Positions 36,501 to 47,059 of a stretch of 64,000 nucleotides of DNA are shown here, piece by piece. Position 1 is the first letter of the stretch, and each line of letters starts with the position of its first letter. This DNA comes from Dendrocalamus latiflorus (taxonomy: Eukaryota > Streptophyta > Magnoliopsida > Poales > Poaceae), in contig CM029666.1 in assembly GCA_017311315.1 (NCBI GenBank), positions 4,768,176 to 4,832,175 on the forward strand. Direction: 5' to 3'. The notes beneath the pieces were generated by a model. That model had not been told where the DNA came from. It did no database searches and saw only the letters and a program-made list of their open reading frames with translations. The position numbers were made by a program, and so were the translations under genes.

Positions 36501-39006
36501 TGGCCGCCTGCTGCCGATCCATCGACATACGCCGGAGCCTTTGCTTGACCGGCTTGGCGTCGGGGCGGACCGCCAAACGATGCTCAATTACTGCTCGGTC
36601 TACGCCCTTGATGTCCTCCGGGGACCATGCGAAGATGTCAACATTGTTCTGAAGCACTCGGAGCAGCTCCCGTTCGACCTCCGGCGGGAGCCCCTCGCCA
36701 ATGGACACAAACTGCCCCTCCACCTGGAGCGACACCTTCTTGACGCCGTCTTCGGGCCGAGGCTTGGGCGTCCACCCGGGAGCGGAGGGCCCATCACCGG
36801 GCGCGCCGGAGAGGGCATGCACCGGGCAATGCGGGACGCGGCTGCCGCCTTCGGCACGTCTGGCCAAGTCCTGGTCGCCGAAGTTGGTGATGACACCCTC
36901 CGGGCCCGGGAGCTTTACACACAAAAAGGCGTGGTGCGGGATTGCCTCGAAAGAGTTGATGGCGGGTCGCCCCAGTATGGCGTTGTAGGGGTGCGGGATA
37001 TCCACGACATCGAAGGTGACATGCTCGGTCCGGATGTTACCTTTGTTGCCCTCCTGACGGAAAGTGACAGGAAGGGACACGTGCCCCAGGACCTGCAGCG
37101 GTTGACCCCCGAAGCCTTGAAGTGGAGCTCCTGGCTGCTCTAGCCGGCTTCGGGGGATTGCCATGCGGTCAAGGGGTTCCGCGAATAAGATGTTCGCGGA
37201 GCTTCCTCCGTCGACAAGGACGCGCCTGACTTCACAGCGTGCTATGTGGGCCTGGATGACTAGAGAGTCTTGGTGAGGGTACTCCACGCCCCTGGCGTCG
37301 TTCAAGTCGAAGGTGATGTTGCGGGGCGGCATCCACAGTTGCGGCTGCTCCCCGGGGGCTTTTGAAGAGGAGCCTCCGGTGATGACGTTGACGGTGCGAT
37401 GCTGCGCGCCCTCTGTTGCGGTGGCCCGTATGGGGCTATCCCTTGGGTGCCCTACGTGGGCTTCGGCGGGGGGACGAGTAGGCGGAGCCCGAGACCCGGC
37501 CGTCGCCCTCCGCAGCTCCATCACCGCGATGCATGCCCTTGTGTAATGATCGCCGTAGCCGTGTACCTCGCACCACTTGCCATAGTGCAGGAGCTCTTGC
37601 TCTGCGTGGGGTTGGCTGCCGTAGTCAAATCCGCCCTCCGATCCCCGATCTCCCCTCCATGAGGCGGGGTCGGGTCCTTGGCGGGCGCTCTCGGTGGCGA
37701 GGACATGGTGGGCCGCCTGCGATCGGCGCTGGCGGCGCCGAGGTTTAGGCCTGCATCGTGAGGAGCCTTCCTGTACCTCGGCCTCCCTGCCTCGGGGAGG
37801 GCCTCCTCGGGGCTGTCGGCTACGGCCCAGGTTTGAGGAGGGACCACCCACCCTGACCTCGCGCAGGGGGTGCTCCTCACGGGCGAGGCCGGGGGCGGTG
37901 ATGCTGCGTCTTCGCGCATCCTCCTCCGCCCGCGCATACTCGTCCATTTTGTCGAAGAGCTTGGCAGCTGTCGTGATTGGCCTCCGCGCGTTGTATTCGG
38001 CCATCGGGCCCGGGCGAAGGCCCTGTATGGCTGCATTAACGACTGTGGTTTCATTAACATCGTTTACCTGGCCTCGAATCTTGTCGAAGCGCTTGAAGTA
38101 GCCCCGGAGCGTCTCCGAGGGTCATTGCTTCACAGCGAAGAGCTGGTCCGCATTGATTCGCTCGACATAATGTCCTTGAAAGTTGCTACGAAGCCGGTCG
38201 CGAAGCTGCTCCCACGCGCAGATGGAGCCCGGCTCTATGGTAAAAAACCAAGAGAGCGCCACTCCGTGCAGTGCGAGGGGGAGTCCCTTCGCCTTCGCGG
38301 TGTCGTCTCCGCCCGCGACCTCGATCGCGGTTTCGTACACGCGCACGAACTCGCGAGGATCCGTGTCGCCTTTGTACGGGTCGGTGATGCGAGGGAACTT
38401 GAAGTCTTCGGGCCACGCCGCCTGCTGCAGCCCCGCCGAAAGCGGAGATTCCGGATCTACGCGTCTCAGCGGGACACGGCTAGACGTGGGGGCTTCGCGG
38501 CTGTCCACCTTCTCTGGCGTGGGCTCGGGCGCGACTACCGGCGCGACCTGCTGGCTCCGAGCCTCTTGTATATCTCGGACGGCTCCGCGAAGGTCCCCGA
38601 GTTCCCGCTGGAACGCGTTGAGGGCTACTAGTAAGGCGCTTTCCACCGCAGGTGTCGTTGGGGCCGCCGGAACGCCCGGTGGACGGGCTGGTGCAGGGAC
38701 TATCGCCTCACGATCTCCAGATCCGCCGGATGGTTCGCTGCGGCTACCCCCGGCCGTTGGATCTGCGCTACCGGCAAGGGTGGCGGGGGCTGTCGTTGCA
38801 GTGCCAGCGGCGGGGTTAGGTGTCGTCGTAGCGGTGCTGGCGGGGTCGGTTGTTGCCGCGCGGGCGTCGACGCCCGCGACCACGACGCGTACGCCGCCGC
38901 CAACTCCTTCGGCGGCCGATGCCGAAGCCCTGGTGCTCACGCGCTGCTCCGACCCATCCGTCTGCTTTCCCTTCGCCGCCGCTGGTGAAGCTCTCTTCGG
39001 TGCCAT
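33550..39006 (-). pseudogene. gag-pol polyprotein of the Tat element, with lesions
   Basis: The Met is at 39006. Gag has a retrotransposon-gag region (KGDTDPREFVRVYETAIEVA). Protease reads VLVDGGSSANILF. Reverse transcriptase reads WRMCIDFTALNKACPKDNYP and YVDDVVV. The first RNase H is near 35740-35400 and the second near 35330-34900 (TIDGAYSVAGAGVGAVI). Integrase reads LDIVGPL and ELTVDNGLQFD, and the C-terminus reads KLESKWEGPYIV to about 33550. Breaks are a TGA at 38124-38122 (a C-to-T change of CGA fits, KQ-stop-PSETLRGYF), a one-base loss near 35795, a one-base gain near 35402, a shift in a 14-G run near 34868, TAG at 34454-34452 in place of CAG, TGA near 34124, and a one-base loss near 34081. 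It cannot make a full polyprotein. Confidence 0.85.
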
Positions 39007-39062
39007 CCTTTTTTTCTTCGGTCTTCAGGCTTGTCTCCGTCCTCCCCACGGACGGCGCCAAC

Positions 39063-39305
39063 TGTTGTGGCTACAGACCAAACAGAGAGAGATGGTCGTG
39101 GAGAGTGATGAAGATGAGTGTAATGGCCTGGGTCCTCCCCATGGCTTACTCATATATATATACACATGAGGAGTGCTTTTACAGATATACCCTTACATCT
39201 GGTTATCCCCTCTGGGGGCAGTTATGTCATTACACATGGCCTATTCTGGGCCTTATAATCTCCTACCAGGCCTGCTGGGTTTAGGTGGGGGCCACCCCTA
39301 CGACA
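39063..39305 (-). repeat. 5' LTR of the Tat element
   Basis: This is the 243-bp copy of the LTR. Immediately inside it, on the minus strand, is GTTGGCGCCGTCCGTGGGG, where TGGCGCC has the TGG start expected of a tRNA primer-binding site. The tRNA was not assigned. Confidence 0.9.
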
Positions 39306-39762
39306 ATGCTCAATTATAAATTTATAATATCATAAAGACCATAGTCAATAAACATAAACTGCATATTGTTAATTTTTCCTCAATAAGATGACAATCAACA
39401 CAAGAAACGACCTGTTTAAATAGATTCATTTTTTTCAGACAGCATGAACAAAAATCACAATAGGTGATCCTAGAAACATTTTGCTTTTCTTCTACTGTTA
39501 CTTACACAATCAAAACAAGAAAGTAAAATACCAAGACTTCCTCTGATCAGACAAAGCAACAAAGACGTATGGACAACCCAGTGGGGAGCTTATCGACGTA
39601 GGAGAGGAGCATCTTGATCCTGCTCCCACCCTCCTCCAGGCCCGCGCCCATCTCGTCGGCCATCGCCGAGGCCACATCGCGCTGCAGTGACGCCGGCGTT
39701 GGCACTTATCCCGGAGGTCCCAGCACCACCTGCTCCGCCATTGCCACCGCGGCTGCCGCCAT

Positions 39763-40271
39763 GATCCGAATTCCCAACAAGCAAGTCAAGAAACAAGGAC
39801 AATTTTTGGATTCAAGAACTGAAATAGGAAGGAGAAAAACGGCGAGAAAGGCAGCATCTTTATTCTTTGGGCTCGAGAACTGAAGGGGGGAAAAAATACT
39901 CCGATACCCAAGAAGATTAAGGAGCTCAGGAAAGAATTGGTACGACATTCGATAGCTCGATCAGGAAAAAAAAGAAACAATTTAAATTTAAAAACGAACA
40001 AACTCGAAATATGGGGAGGCACGTGAAATCTGGCTTCATGGGCTCATCTTTTCGCGATCGATTGATCAGCTCGACGGGGAAAAAGGACAGGAAAAGGCGG
40101 GTGGTACCTCGTGTGCTCTTGTGGACTCGTTTTGTTCCTAGCTTTTCGGGAACTGCACAAGAGCGTCTCCATGGGCGGATTATTTAAATAGAATCCAAGA
40201 ATCAAATTGTCGGATTGGATGGGATGTATCTGCGTCAGCTTGGCGTGGAGATGAAAGGAAGAGTTGGCCGG
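39763..40271. promoter_or_regulatory. former 5' region of the hexokinase gene
   Basis: Sequence upstream of the hexokinase pseudogene ATG, up to the LTR-type insertion. It is AT-rich to about 40020 and then mixed. No intact promoter element could be assigned, and any promoter is now cut off by the 10.7-kb insertion at 40277. Confidence 0.35.
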
Positions 40272-40700
40272 AGATGTGTGACGACCCGCATTATTGTCAT
40301 GGGGTAATAACGCTAGTCCACGGATTATTATTCGTGTTAACCGATAAAACATCGCTCTAACGAATAATAAGCCTATCAGGGTGTTGCAGCGGAACAATAA
40401 TTAGAGACAAAACACGATATTACAAGAATATCGCCACGCAGGGCTAAAATTTATTACAAAGCCTCAAGGGCTTAAATATTACAATATTTAGACGTAAAAT
40501 AATCTATCTACTGCCTATCCAAAACAACTCCACACGGAGTGTCCACCTGGTATCCACTATGTTCCGAATCCAAGGTATTCCATTCAGGTAGCTTTCTCCT
40601 GATCTTAGCCATTCCCGGAATTGACATGCTCCTAAGCAAAGGGAGGATTATAGCAAGGGTGAGTACAGAAGTACTCAGCAAGCGTTAATAGCAAAAATAA

Positions 40701-41540
40701 TATAGTACCCGTGCTAACGCCACGGCGGTATTTTAGGGATGCACACAAAATCAACCAAACGAATCATTGAATGGCCATACATGTTTTGTTCTCTGCTGTC
40801 AAAGCCAATTTTTGAATGGCCATACATGTTTTGTTTGGATAATTGGGTTGCTGCTGGCAATAAAGTCCATCCATGAATGAAAGCTAGACATATACATCAG
40901 ATTATTTTGGTCAGTCACTACAAATAATTGAAGACATCCAAATGGCAAAATTTCAGTTACAAGTTCCAATATAGATGACCACATGTGTATGATATGGTGC
41001 TTCCACATAATACATGCAACTCAGGGCAGCATCCATTCAGAACAGTAATCTAATCCAGTGCAGCCAGAAGTATATTAGTAGAAGGAAGATGGTTTGATAC
41101 AAAAGACTTCATCCACTCCAATGCTCCAAATCAGGATCAAAGACTGTAAACTCTCCACCATCCATGCGTGACACCACCCCACCAGCTTCTTCAACTATCT
41201 GTTGAAAAAATGAACAAATACATCAGGTAATTATACTGACAAACTCCACACAATAAGAGTTGCTTAGATCAGGAAAAAAGAAGCCTTCCTACTCAGGCTT
41301 AACAAGCGGCAATTGATCTAACTGCAATTACATTTCATAATATGCGCATCAATTTGAATTTTTTTGTAAGAACTCTATAATTTACTACAGAAAATAGCAT
41401 CAACAGCGTTCAAACAACAGTTTGAAACTGCTTGGTGCCAACCCCAAATGTCAGAACTTAGAAAATATAAGAACCCTCATAAACAAGAAAAGAGATTATC
41501 TGAATGAAAAGATGGTGAGATTTGAAAATGAGCAAATGAG
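40701..41540 (+). mobile_element. Helitron-like 5' terminus, first copy
   Basis: TATAGTACCCGTGCTAACGC and CACGGCGGTATTTTAGGGAT lie at 40701-40740. They resemble the terminus at 41551 and the one near 236. A 22-base word GAATGGCCATACATGTTTTG is repeated at 40770 and 40814. A captured IMPL1 exon follows. The canonical leading TC is missing, so this end may be slightly truncated. Confidence 0.45.
41112..41198 (-). pseudogene. IMPL1-like (inositol monophosphatase family) exon fragment
   Basis: After a TTCAACAG acceptor, the minus strand encodes IVEEAGGVVSRMDGGEFTVF followed by D, then diverges to a stop. This is the penultimate-exon sequence of plastid inositol-monophosphatase-like proteins (IMPL1 type), where it forms part of the C-terminal fold. 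A single exon is present, inside Helitron-like DNA, so it is a captured fragment. Confidence 0.6.
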
Positions 41541-41608
41541 CCAATCCCTATCTATATAGTATAGTGCACGTGCTAATGCTACGGCGGCATTTGTGTACAT
41601 ACTTAAAC

Positions 41609-41710
41609 AAGTACTTACAAGCTTTGATGCTTGAGCAAGCTTCAACATTTATGTGGCAATTATATGTCATAAATAGGAAGTGTGCGACAAAAGAATGATC
41701 AAAGCAATAT
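41609..41710 (-). pseudogene. Helitron Rep-domain fragment, antisense
   Basis: The minus strand reads MTYNCHINVEACSSIKACKY then LFKYVHK, a signature block of plant Helitron Rep/helicase proteins. It points opposite to the helicase remnant downstream and abuts the 5' terminus, where it reads on into CRRSISTCTILYR encoded by the terminus itself. It is a rearranged scrap rather than part of an intact RepHel gene. Confidence 0.65.
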
Positions 41711-41744
41711 ATTTTCAAGAAGTGATTTTTTTTTCTAACTTCAG

Positions 41745-43062
41745 GGAAGCAAAAGTTGATGAACTTGTCAGAGGGTTCGCGGGAATCTCTTAGGAGGCTT
41801 TCATCATTCACATGGATGGCTGAGGAGTTACTTCAAGTTACAGATTATTATCTCCCCAGCAAGCCAGTGAGTACTGTTCAAATTTAACTCCTGTTTTTTA
41901 CCCCTCTTTTCCTTTCTTTCTGAATCAAAACCATTGAGCAAAATCTTGGCCATTCATGTTCTCCCTTAACATAGAATAAACGTGCGTCTATGATATTCTA
42001 AATAATAGAGATCATACATCTTAGAGTATAAGGAGCTAATATTATACTTATCAGTTGCACATGGTCCTTTTTTATCTAATCTGAAGTGCTTGAGGATACT
42101 TTGTAAGCTATACTGCAATTGTAATAAGAATGGACTCTAGCTTACCCTTTTGGAACTTATTTTTTACACGAAATCTAATTATCTGAAGTTGTCAGTACAG
42201 CGTGTATCATGTGTACATACACAAATCCTGGAAATTGGTCAACCTGGCAATGGAGCAGCAACTGCTATAACATTCTTCAGAGGGCAGCTCTTTGTTGGTT
42301 ATTCTAATGGCACCATCAGGGTAATGATATTTTCCATATGTCAGTAGAGTTTTTAATTACTCATAAATCCACAAAATAAGAATACATATTGCAACATGAC
42401 AATAGTTAATTTCTTAATTGCGAAGTGAACTACGAAAATGAGAGCAACATTGTCATGATACACATCAAAGTTTATAACTTTAGTTCATGCAGGAGTATTT
42501 CCATAACTAAAATTCCTAATACTCAGGCGTTCCTGTACAGGCACGGGATATAAAAGGCGAAAGAGCAGTAATCATCAGAGAGGTTAAAGAGCACAAGAAG
42601 GCAGTGACCTGTTTTGCACTATCAGAAACTGGAGAAAATCTCCTGAGTGGATCAGCTGACAAATCTATTCAGGTAGGAAATGCAATCAACCATAGGAAAA
42701 TTAATTGCAAAAGTTTAACTAACAGGCCCCTTTGCAGGTATGGAAAATGGCTCAGCGCAAGCTTGAGTGTGTTGAGGTGATTCAAATAAAAGAGGCTGTG
42801 CAAAAGTTTGATATTTGCAGTGACAAAATCATTGTACTTACACAGAACAACGTTCTCAAGGTAAGCATTGGCTTCCTATGCTCTCTGCAATTATCTCAAC
42901 AAATGGAATGTATAACAATAACAATGTTCTACCTTGAATTCCTTTTACTTCCACAGTTCTCTTGTTCATCAAGAAGCATCCAGACGTTTTACAAGAGCAA
43001 GCATATCAAATCTCTAGCTATAGCTCAGGGAAAAGCTTACCTTGGTTGCGCAGACTTGAGTA
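41745..43062 (+). pseudogene. LIN/CERBERUS-type E3 ligase WD40 fragment
   Basis: Five exons with intact splice sites (41745-41866, 42201-42320, 42541-42672, 42738-42860, 42957 to about 43062) encode part of a LIN-like U-box/WD40 E3 ubiquitin ligase. They read FTWMAEELLQVTDYYLPSKP, GQPGNGAATAITFFRGQLFV, HKKAVTCFALSETGENLLSG, WKMAQRKLECVEVIQIKEAV and SKHIKSLAIAQGKAYLGCAD. No stop or frameshift was seen. The N-terminal domains and the end of the WD40 domain are missing, and homology stops abruptly near 43062. The family is best known for its role in nodulation in legumes; its grass role is unclear. It is read as a fairly recent Helitron capture. Confidence 0.8.
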
Positions 43063-43361
43063 ATAGCAATTCCGTCACAGCCGAGGAAGTGCTCATACCT
43101 GTGTTGTTGTTTGTTATCTCGCCTAAAGCAGTGCGCTCTGTTTTTTGGTTTGACATGTCCTTTTTTTATTTAACCAGCCAACAACATGCAAAACCAACCT
43201 GAGGAAGATGTTAATCGGCAGAGATAGCCTACATTGACTATTATGTAGCTTTAATTTTGTTAGGTCTTGTTAGGAATAAAATTGTAGGATTATTTTATCA
43301 CATAAGCATATATATGATATATTAAATCCAGTCATGTACATTGTTTGAAAAAGTATAAGGA

Positions 43362-44224
43362 AGATACGGTTGTCACGTAACATGAGGGCTCAGTCTGACC
43401 CATGGTTTGCAGATTACCTCCTTAGAATTGGGAATGGAACTGAAGAGACAATTGGAGATGATTATGTACGCCTTCCAGATGATATTTTGATTGCCTATAC
43501 AGACAACGAAGAATCAGTAAACAAACTCATTCAAGAAGTCTTCCCATCACTTGACAAAAACGCAAGATCATCAGCTTATATGAGCACACGTGCCATCCTG
43601 TCTACCACAAATGAACATGTGGATCAGCTAAATGCAAGTATGATTGACAAGTTTCCAGGTGAGAAAAAGGTTTATCATAGCTTCGACTCTGTCGATGACG
43701 ATTCAAGAAATAACTACCCTATTGACTTCCTGAACTCCATCACTCCAAATGGTCTCCCCCCGCATGAGCTCAAAATAAAATCCAACTGCCCTGTAATCCT
43801 TCTCCGCAATCTTGATCCTAACAATGGTTTGTGCAATGGAACAAGACTAATGGTTAGAGCATTCCAAGACAATGCAATTGATGCAGAAATAGTTGGTAGG
43901 CACCATGCAGACAAAAGAGTGTTTATACCTAGGATCCCTATGTCTCCATCAGATGATATTTCACTTCCTTTCAAGTTCAAGAGGAAACAATTCCCAATTC
44001 GTTTGAGTTTTGCGATGACCATAAATAAAGCTCAGGGGCAAACCATCCCAAATGTTGGGATATATCTTCCAGAGCCAGTGTTCTCACATGGGCAGCTCTA
44101 TGTTGCCTTGTCAAGGGGTGTGTCCAGGCAAACAACAAGAATTTTGGCTAAACCAAACAAGGAATTAGATCCAACCGGGAAGAGCACCAAGAATATTGTG
44201 TATAAAGATGTCATCGAATGGTGA
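43362..44224 (+). pseudogene. Helitron helicase C-terminal fragment
   Basis: This is an open frame without stops, entered at IRLSRNMRAQSDPWFADYLL. It continues through STRAILSTTNEHVDQLNASM and CPVILLRNLDPNNGLCNGTR to FAMTINKAQGQTIPNVGIYL and HGQLYVALSRGVS (the late PIF1-type helicase motifs) and ends VIEW-stop. The Rep nuclease and helicase motifs I-III are absent, so it is the last exon only. Such proteins drive rolling-circle transposition. This fragment cannot, but its frame is well preserved. Confidence 0.85.
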
Positions 44225-44230
44225 CAAGGT

Positions 44231-45365
44231 GGTAAGTAATGTCCTAAATGACTATTTCTTAATAAATCAAGATGCAAGTGCTAACCTTATTCGTTCCTTT
44301 GCAGTTATTTTACCTCTATCGGTCGGATCTATCGGAAGCTCAATATCCCAAGCACTGATATCTGCAGTTAACTTATTGTACTATATGCAGTGGCTATATT
44401 TCTCATTTTTTTCATGAGGTAGCATTGCAAATAAGTTAGGCAAAGTATTCAGTATGAGCTGCAACTATAACTGCACACAAACGGATTGCAATCTTTGCCA
44501 TTTCTGCTACTGTCATCTCAGCAGTTGTTGGAGTTATGATTGCTACTGGTAAAACATCTCTATTCCACTTTAAAAGATAGTAGTGCTGTTGATTTGTTAA
44601 TATGATAACAACCTTCAGGCAATTTGCTACACTTGCTACTCACATGAGAAAGCAATTTGCTGTTTTTCGGACTCCATCAGCTCGTAATTTTATTCTTACA
44701 GCTATTTGTAACTATATTCGTGTATTCAAAATTGTTATAGTTTACTATATTCTCAGATGCTACTTCAGGATCCAGCTCAGGCAAACATCTGTGCTATTTC
44801 TGCTTTTGGAATCTTAGCAATGTGACCAAGCAGTAGTATATATGACAAACAGATAGTTGTCTACTTAATTTTGATACGGCATGAGCAGCTACATAACGGC
44901 AGACATTTTGCTCTCTTTATTTGATTATACTTGTGGAGAGGGAGGGAGGTACCCTGTTTATGTCCTAAATGTGGTTAATGCTCACTTGAGACCTTGGACC
45001 AATTGAATTTTTAGTTCTCATTCTTTCGATAGCATATCTAGAAAAAAATCTTTTTGATATAGTTTTTGGTGTCGGTTGGATACTTGTATGTGTTTATCCC
45101 AATTAGCAAGTTCTCATGGAATACGACAAAGCCATGAAAGTTGGTGATATGCCAAATTTAGTTTTTTTAATAATAGTTTTCTATTTTTCGCTGCCTACTG
45201 TGGACAACCTTTTAGGCACGGTTGTATCATCAATACAACCAATTTTTGGTGTTTTGCTGTTTGCCATACCGTATACCTACTATGCTTTCAGTAATGCCTG
45301 TGTTGCTTTAGTTTCTCATAAAGGGTGATGCTAATTGGACTGCTTTTCTTTCTTATGCCTTGTAG
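44231..45365 (+). other. Helitron-like interior, unrecognised segments
   Basis: Two hydrophobic coding-like pieces occur: FAVILPLSVGSIGSSISQAL near 44299-44360 and KRIAIFAISATVISAVVGVM near 44480-44540. They could be captured exons of an unknown membrane protein. No family was recognised and the frames are short. Confidence 0.25.
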
Positions 45366-45546
45366 TCTTAACTGGCAACATCAGCTCTGCAAGAATCCCA
45401 GACCAAACCCTGACATCAAGACACTCTTCACTGATCACTCTTGTGCTGCTCCTACCAACGGAGCAAGAGCTCCTCCCCCTGCCAATGGGCCCCTTGTTGG
45501 ACCAATACCTAAGTCAGCTGGATTTCCACCAATGGGTGCTCATGCT
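45366..45546 (+). pseudogene. TOPLESS-related co-repressor exon fragment
   Basis: After a CCTTGTAG acceptor, the exon reads LNWQHQLCKNPRPNPDIKTL, then FTDHSCAAPTNGARAP, and ends PKSAGFPPMGAHA at a GTACGT donor. This is the exon just after the LisH/CTLH part of TOPLESS/TPR proteins, which act as co-repressors with EAR-motif proteins. Neighbouring TPR exons were not found. It is an intact single exon in Helitron-like DNA, in the same orientation as the LIN fragment and the helicase remnant. Confidence 0.8.
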
Positions 45547-46600
45547 GTACGTATTACACCAGTATTACGCACGGGCACAGGACTATGTCTAAAAGAGTTA
45601 CTGAATTTAATTCTATAAGAGTTACTATACAAACTGCTACACTGGATCTTGTTGCTTCTTATAGCTTCTCTTGTTTTGAGTTTCATGACTCATCTATGCT
45701 TCGTCCTTGCATAGTACCTTTTGCCTCTATGAATTATTGTTCTCTGGTCTGTAATTTGTACATAAAGTTCAACTTAAGAGGAACTCAGCTCTCTGCGAAC
45801 ATTTGCTAGCCTGTTCTTTTTGTTACAAATGGTCTTTGTATTCTTTTCACGCACGCTTGACTGTATTCAATGGCTTGGTTTTAAATAGCTTGTCTAAAAT
45901 CTAGACGAGCACCTTTTTATGCTGCTTGCTTCTTTAACATGCAATAAGCAGTGTGCTATGTTCCTGTGCAAAGTTGCTTCACTGTAATTCAGACTTTTTC
46001 TCTGTGTTTATTTGAGTGTTTGGGGTTGGATTTTGATTTTGGCTTTGCCACTTCAAGCCTTGAACATTGGAAGTGGAAACTGTCATGGCAAGTAGCTTGT
46101 ACATAATGTGGCTGTTTGTGCTCAAATATGCTTAACCTTTATACAATTAGGAATCTCAATTCCTATCCTCAAATCTCTTGCTCATTTTTCTATACTCTTT
46201 TTCAATGTCATTTCCACGACTTAAAGAAAATAAGGTTTGTTGGTTTTAAAAGAAGTCCGATTTATTAATTTAGAAAACTACTGAACATATGCATGAACAG
46301 CAAAAACCCCCATAAGTTTTCGTAATTCTCCTTTCCTGGAGACAGGCATGAATTCATGATTTTCAATAGCATTGCGCAAACTTGTATCACTTTACCCATC
46401 ACCACTCTTGATCCTGGTGGCTCATGGTTCTCCGCAATTCCTTAGATGCGGCGCCCAGATCAGAGTACAGTATGTTTGCATCTATCTTAGTAATTATATC
46501 TCCACCCAGTTAATCACAATCGGTAGCCTGGAGCGGTGTACCACCCTCACGCAGACCCACCGAAAGCGACATTAACTGTTGGCTGGGGCGGTTCCTGACC
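45547..46600. other. interior sequence, no gene recognised
   Basis: T-rich intron-like sequence follows the TOPLESS exon. No next exon of that gene could be recognised. The junction back into the host LTR-type sequence is probably in or near this stretch. Confidence 0.3.
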
Positions 46601-46635
46601 ATCTCCCAACACTCCACGGCGTAATATATTGCCCA

Positions 46636-46772
46636 TCGCTCACCCGTTGATGATAACGAACCAGTCTTGGGTTCTTGCGATCCGCCTCACCCGTTGCTGA
46701 TAACGAACCAGTCTTGGGTTGAGCGCGGCTGTGGATAGCCCACCTTGCTGATAACGAACCAGTCTTGTGGGT
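46636..46772. repeat. short interrupted repeats, GATAACGAACCAGTCTTG
   Basis: GATAACGAACCAGTCTTG occurs three times (about 46652, 46699 and 46751) with CACCCGTTG preceding two of them. The repeats lie inside the LTR-type element. Confidence 0.7.
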
Positions 46773-47059
46773 TCCACTCCCTAACTAATACTTACCCATG
46801 TGGAGAATATAATACTTTGATAGAGCTACTATTCTGTCCGTCAAGACAGAATGTTGGTTGATACGGTGTGGTACGGTCTGTTCACACGGACGAAGTTGGT
46901 AATCCCTTATATTCTATTCCTATGCAGAGGTCCCTCACCTTCCCACTCATTTCCTGCCCTGACAACCTCTGCCCACCTTCTTACATAATAGAAATGGCCA
47001 ACTGCTCCATCAGTTGCCATCTATCTCATTTCTCTTATAGCCATTGCTTGAGTTAAATG

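Larger units (their letters stand above)
27254..39310 (-). mobile_element. Tat-type Ty3/Gypsy LTR retrotransposon, 12.05 kb
   Basis: The element (27259-39305) is flanked by the 5-bp duplication ATGCT (27254-27258, 39306-39310). Its LTRs are 274 and 243 bp. Coding direction is minus: gag and pol (39006 to about 33550), then two minisatellite arrays and an antisense ORF between pol and the 3' LTR. Extra ORFs in that position, in either orientation, and a second RNase H after the first are known of the Tat/Ogre group. The LTRs differ by one clear substitution (A/G at 27292 against the other copy), one base in a G run and the length of an internal CA/TA repeat, so insertion is recent. It sits in intron 1 of the hexokinase pseudogene. 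Confidence 0.9.
41551..44230 (+). mobile_element. Helitron 5' terminus with captured genes and helicase remnant
   Basis: At 41551, directly after an A, the sequence TCTATATAGTATAGTGCACG then TGCTAATGCTACGGCGGC has the TC start and A-flank expected of a Helitron 5' end. Inside lie an antisense Rep fragment (about 41609-41710), five LIN-type exons, and a helicase fragment ending at 44224. The 3' end was not located; a TOPLESS exon at 45366 suggests the element extends beyond 44230. Confidence 0.55.

Noticed and set aside
27500..39060. CRISPR-like reading of the regular repeats
   Set aside because: The repeats are directly tandem without unique spacers and lie in a plant retrotransposon.
38183..39169. 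328-codon plus frame over gag
   Set aside because: It is the shadow of the minus-strand gag, whose composition and motifs are convincing.
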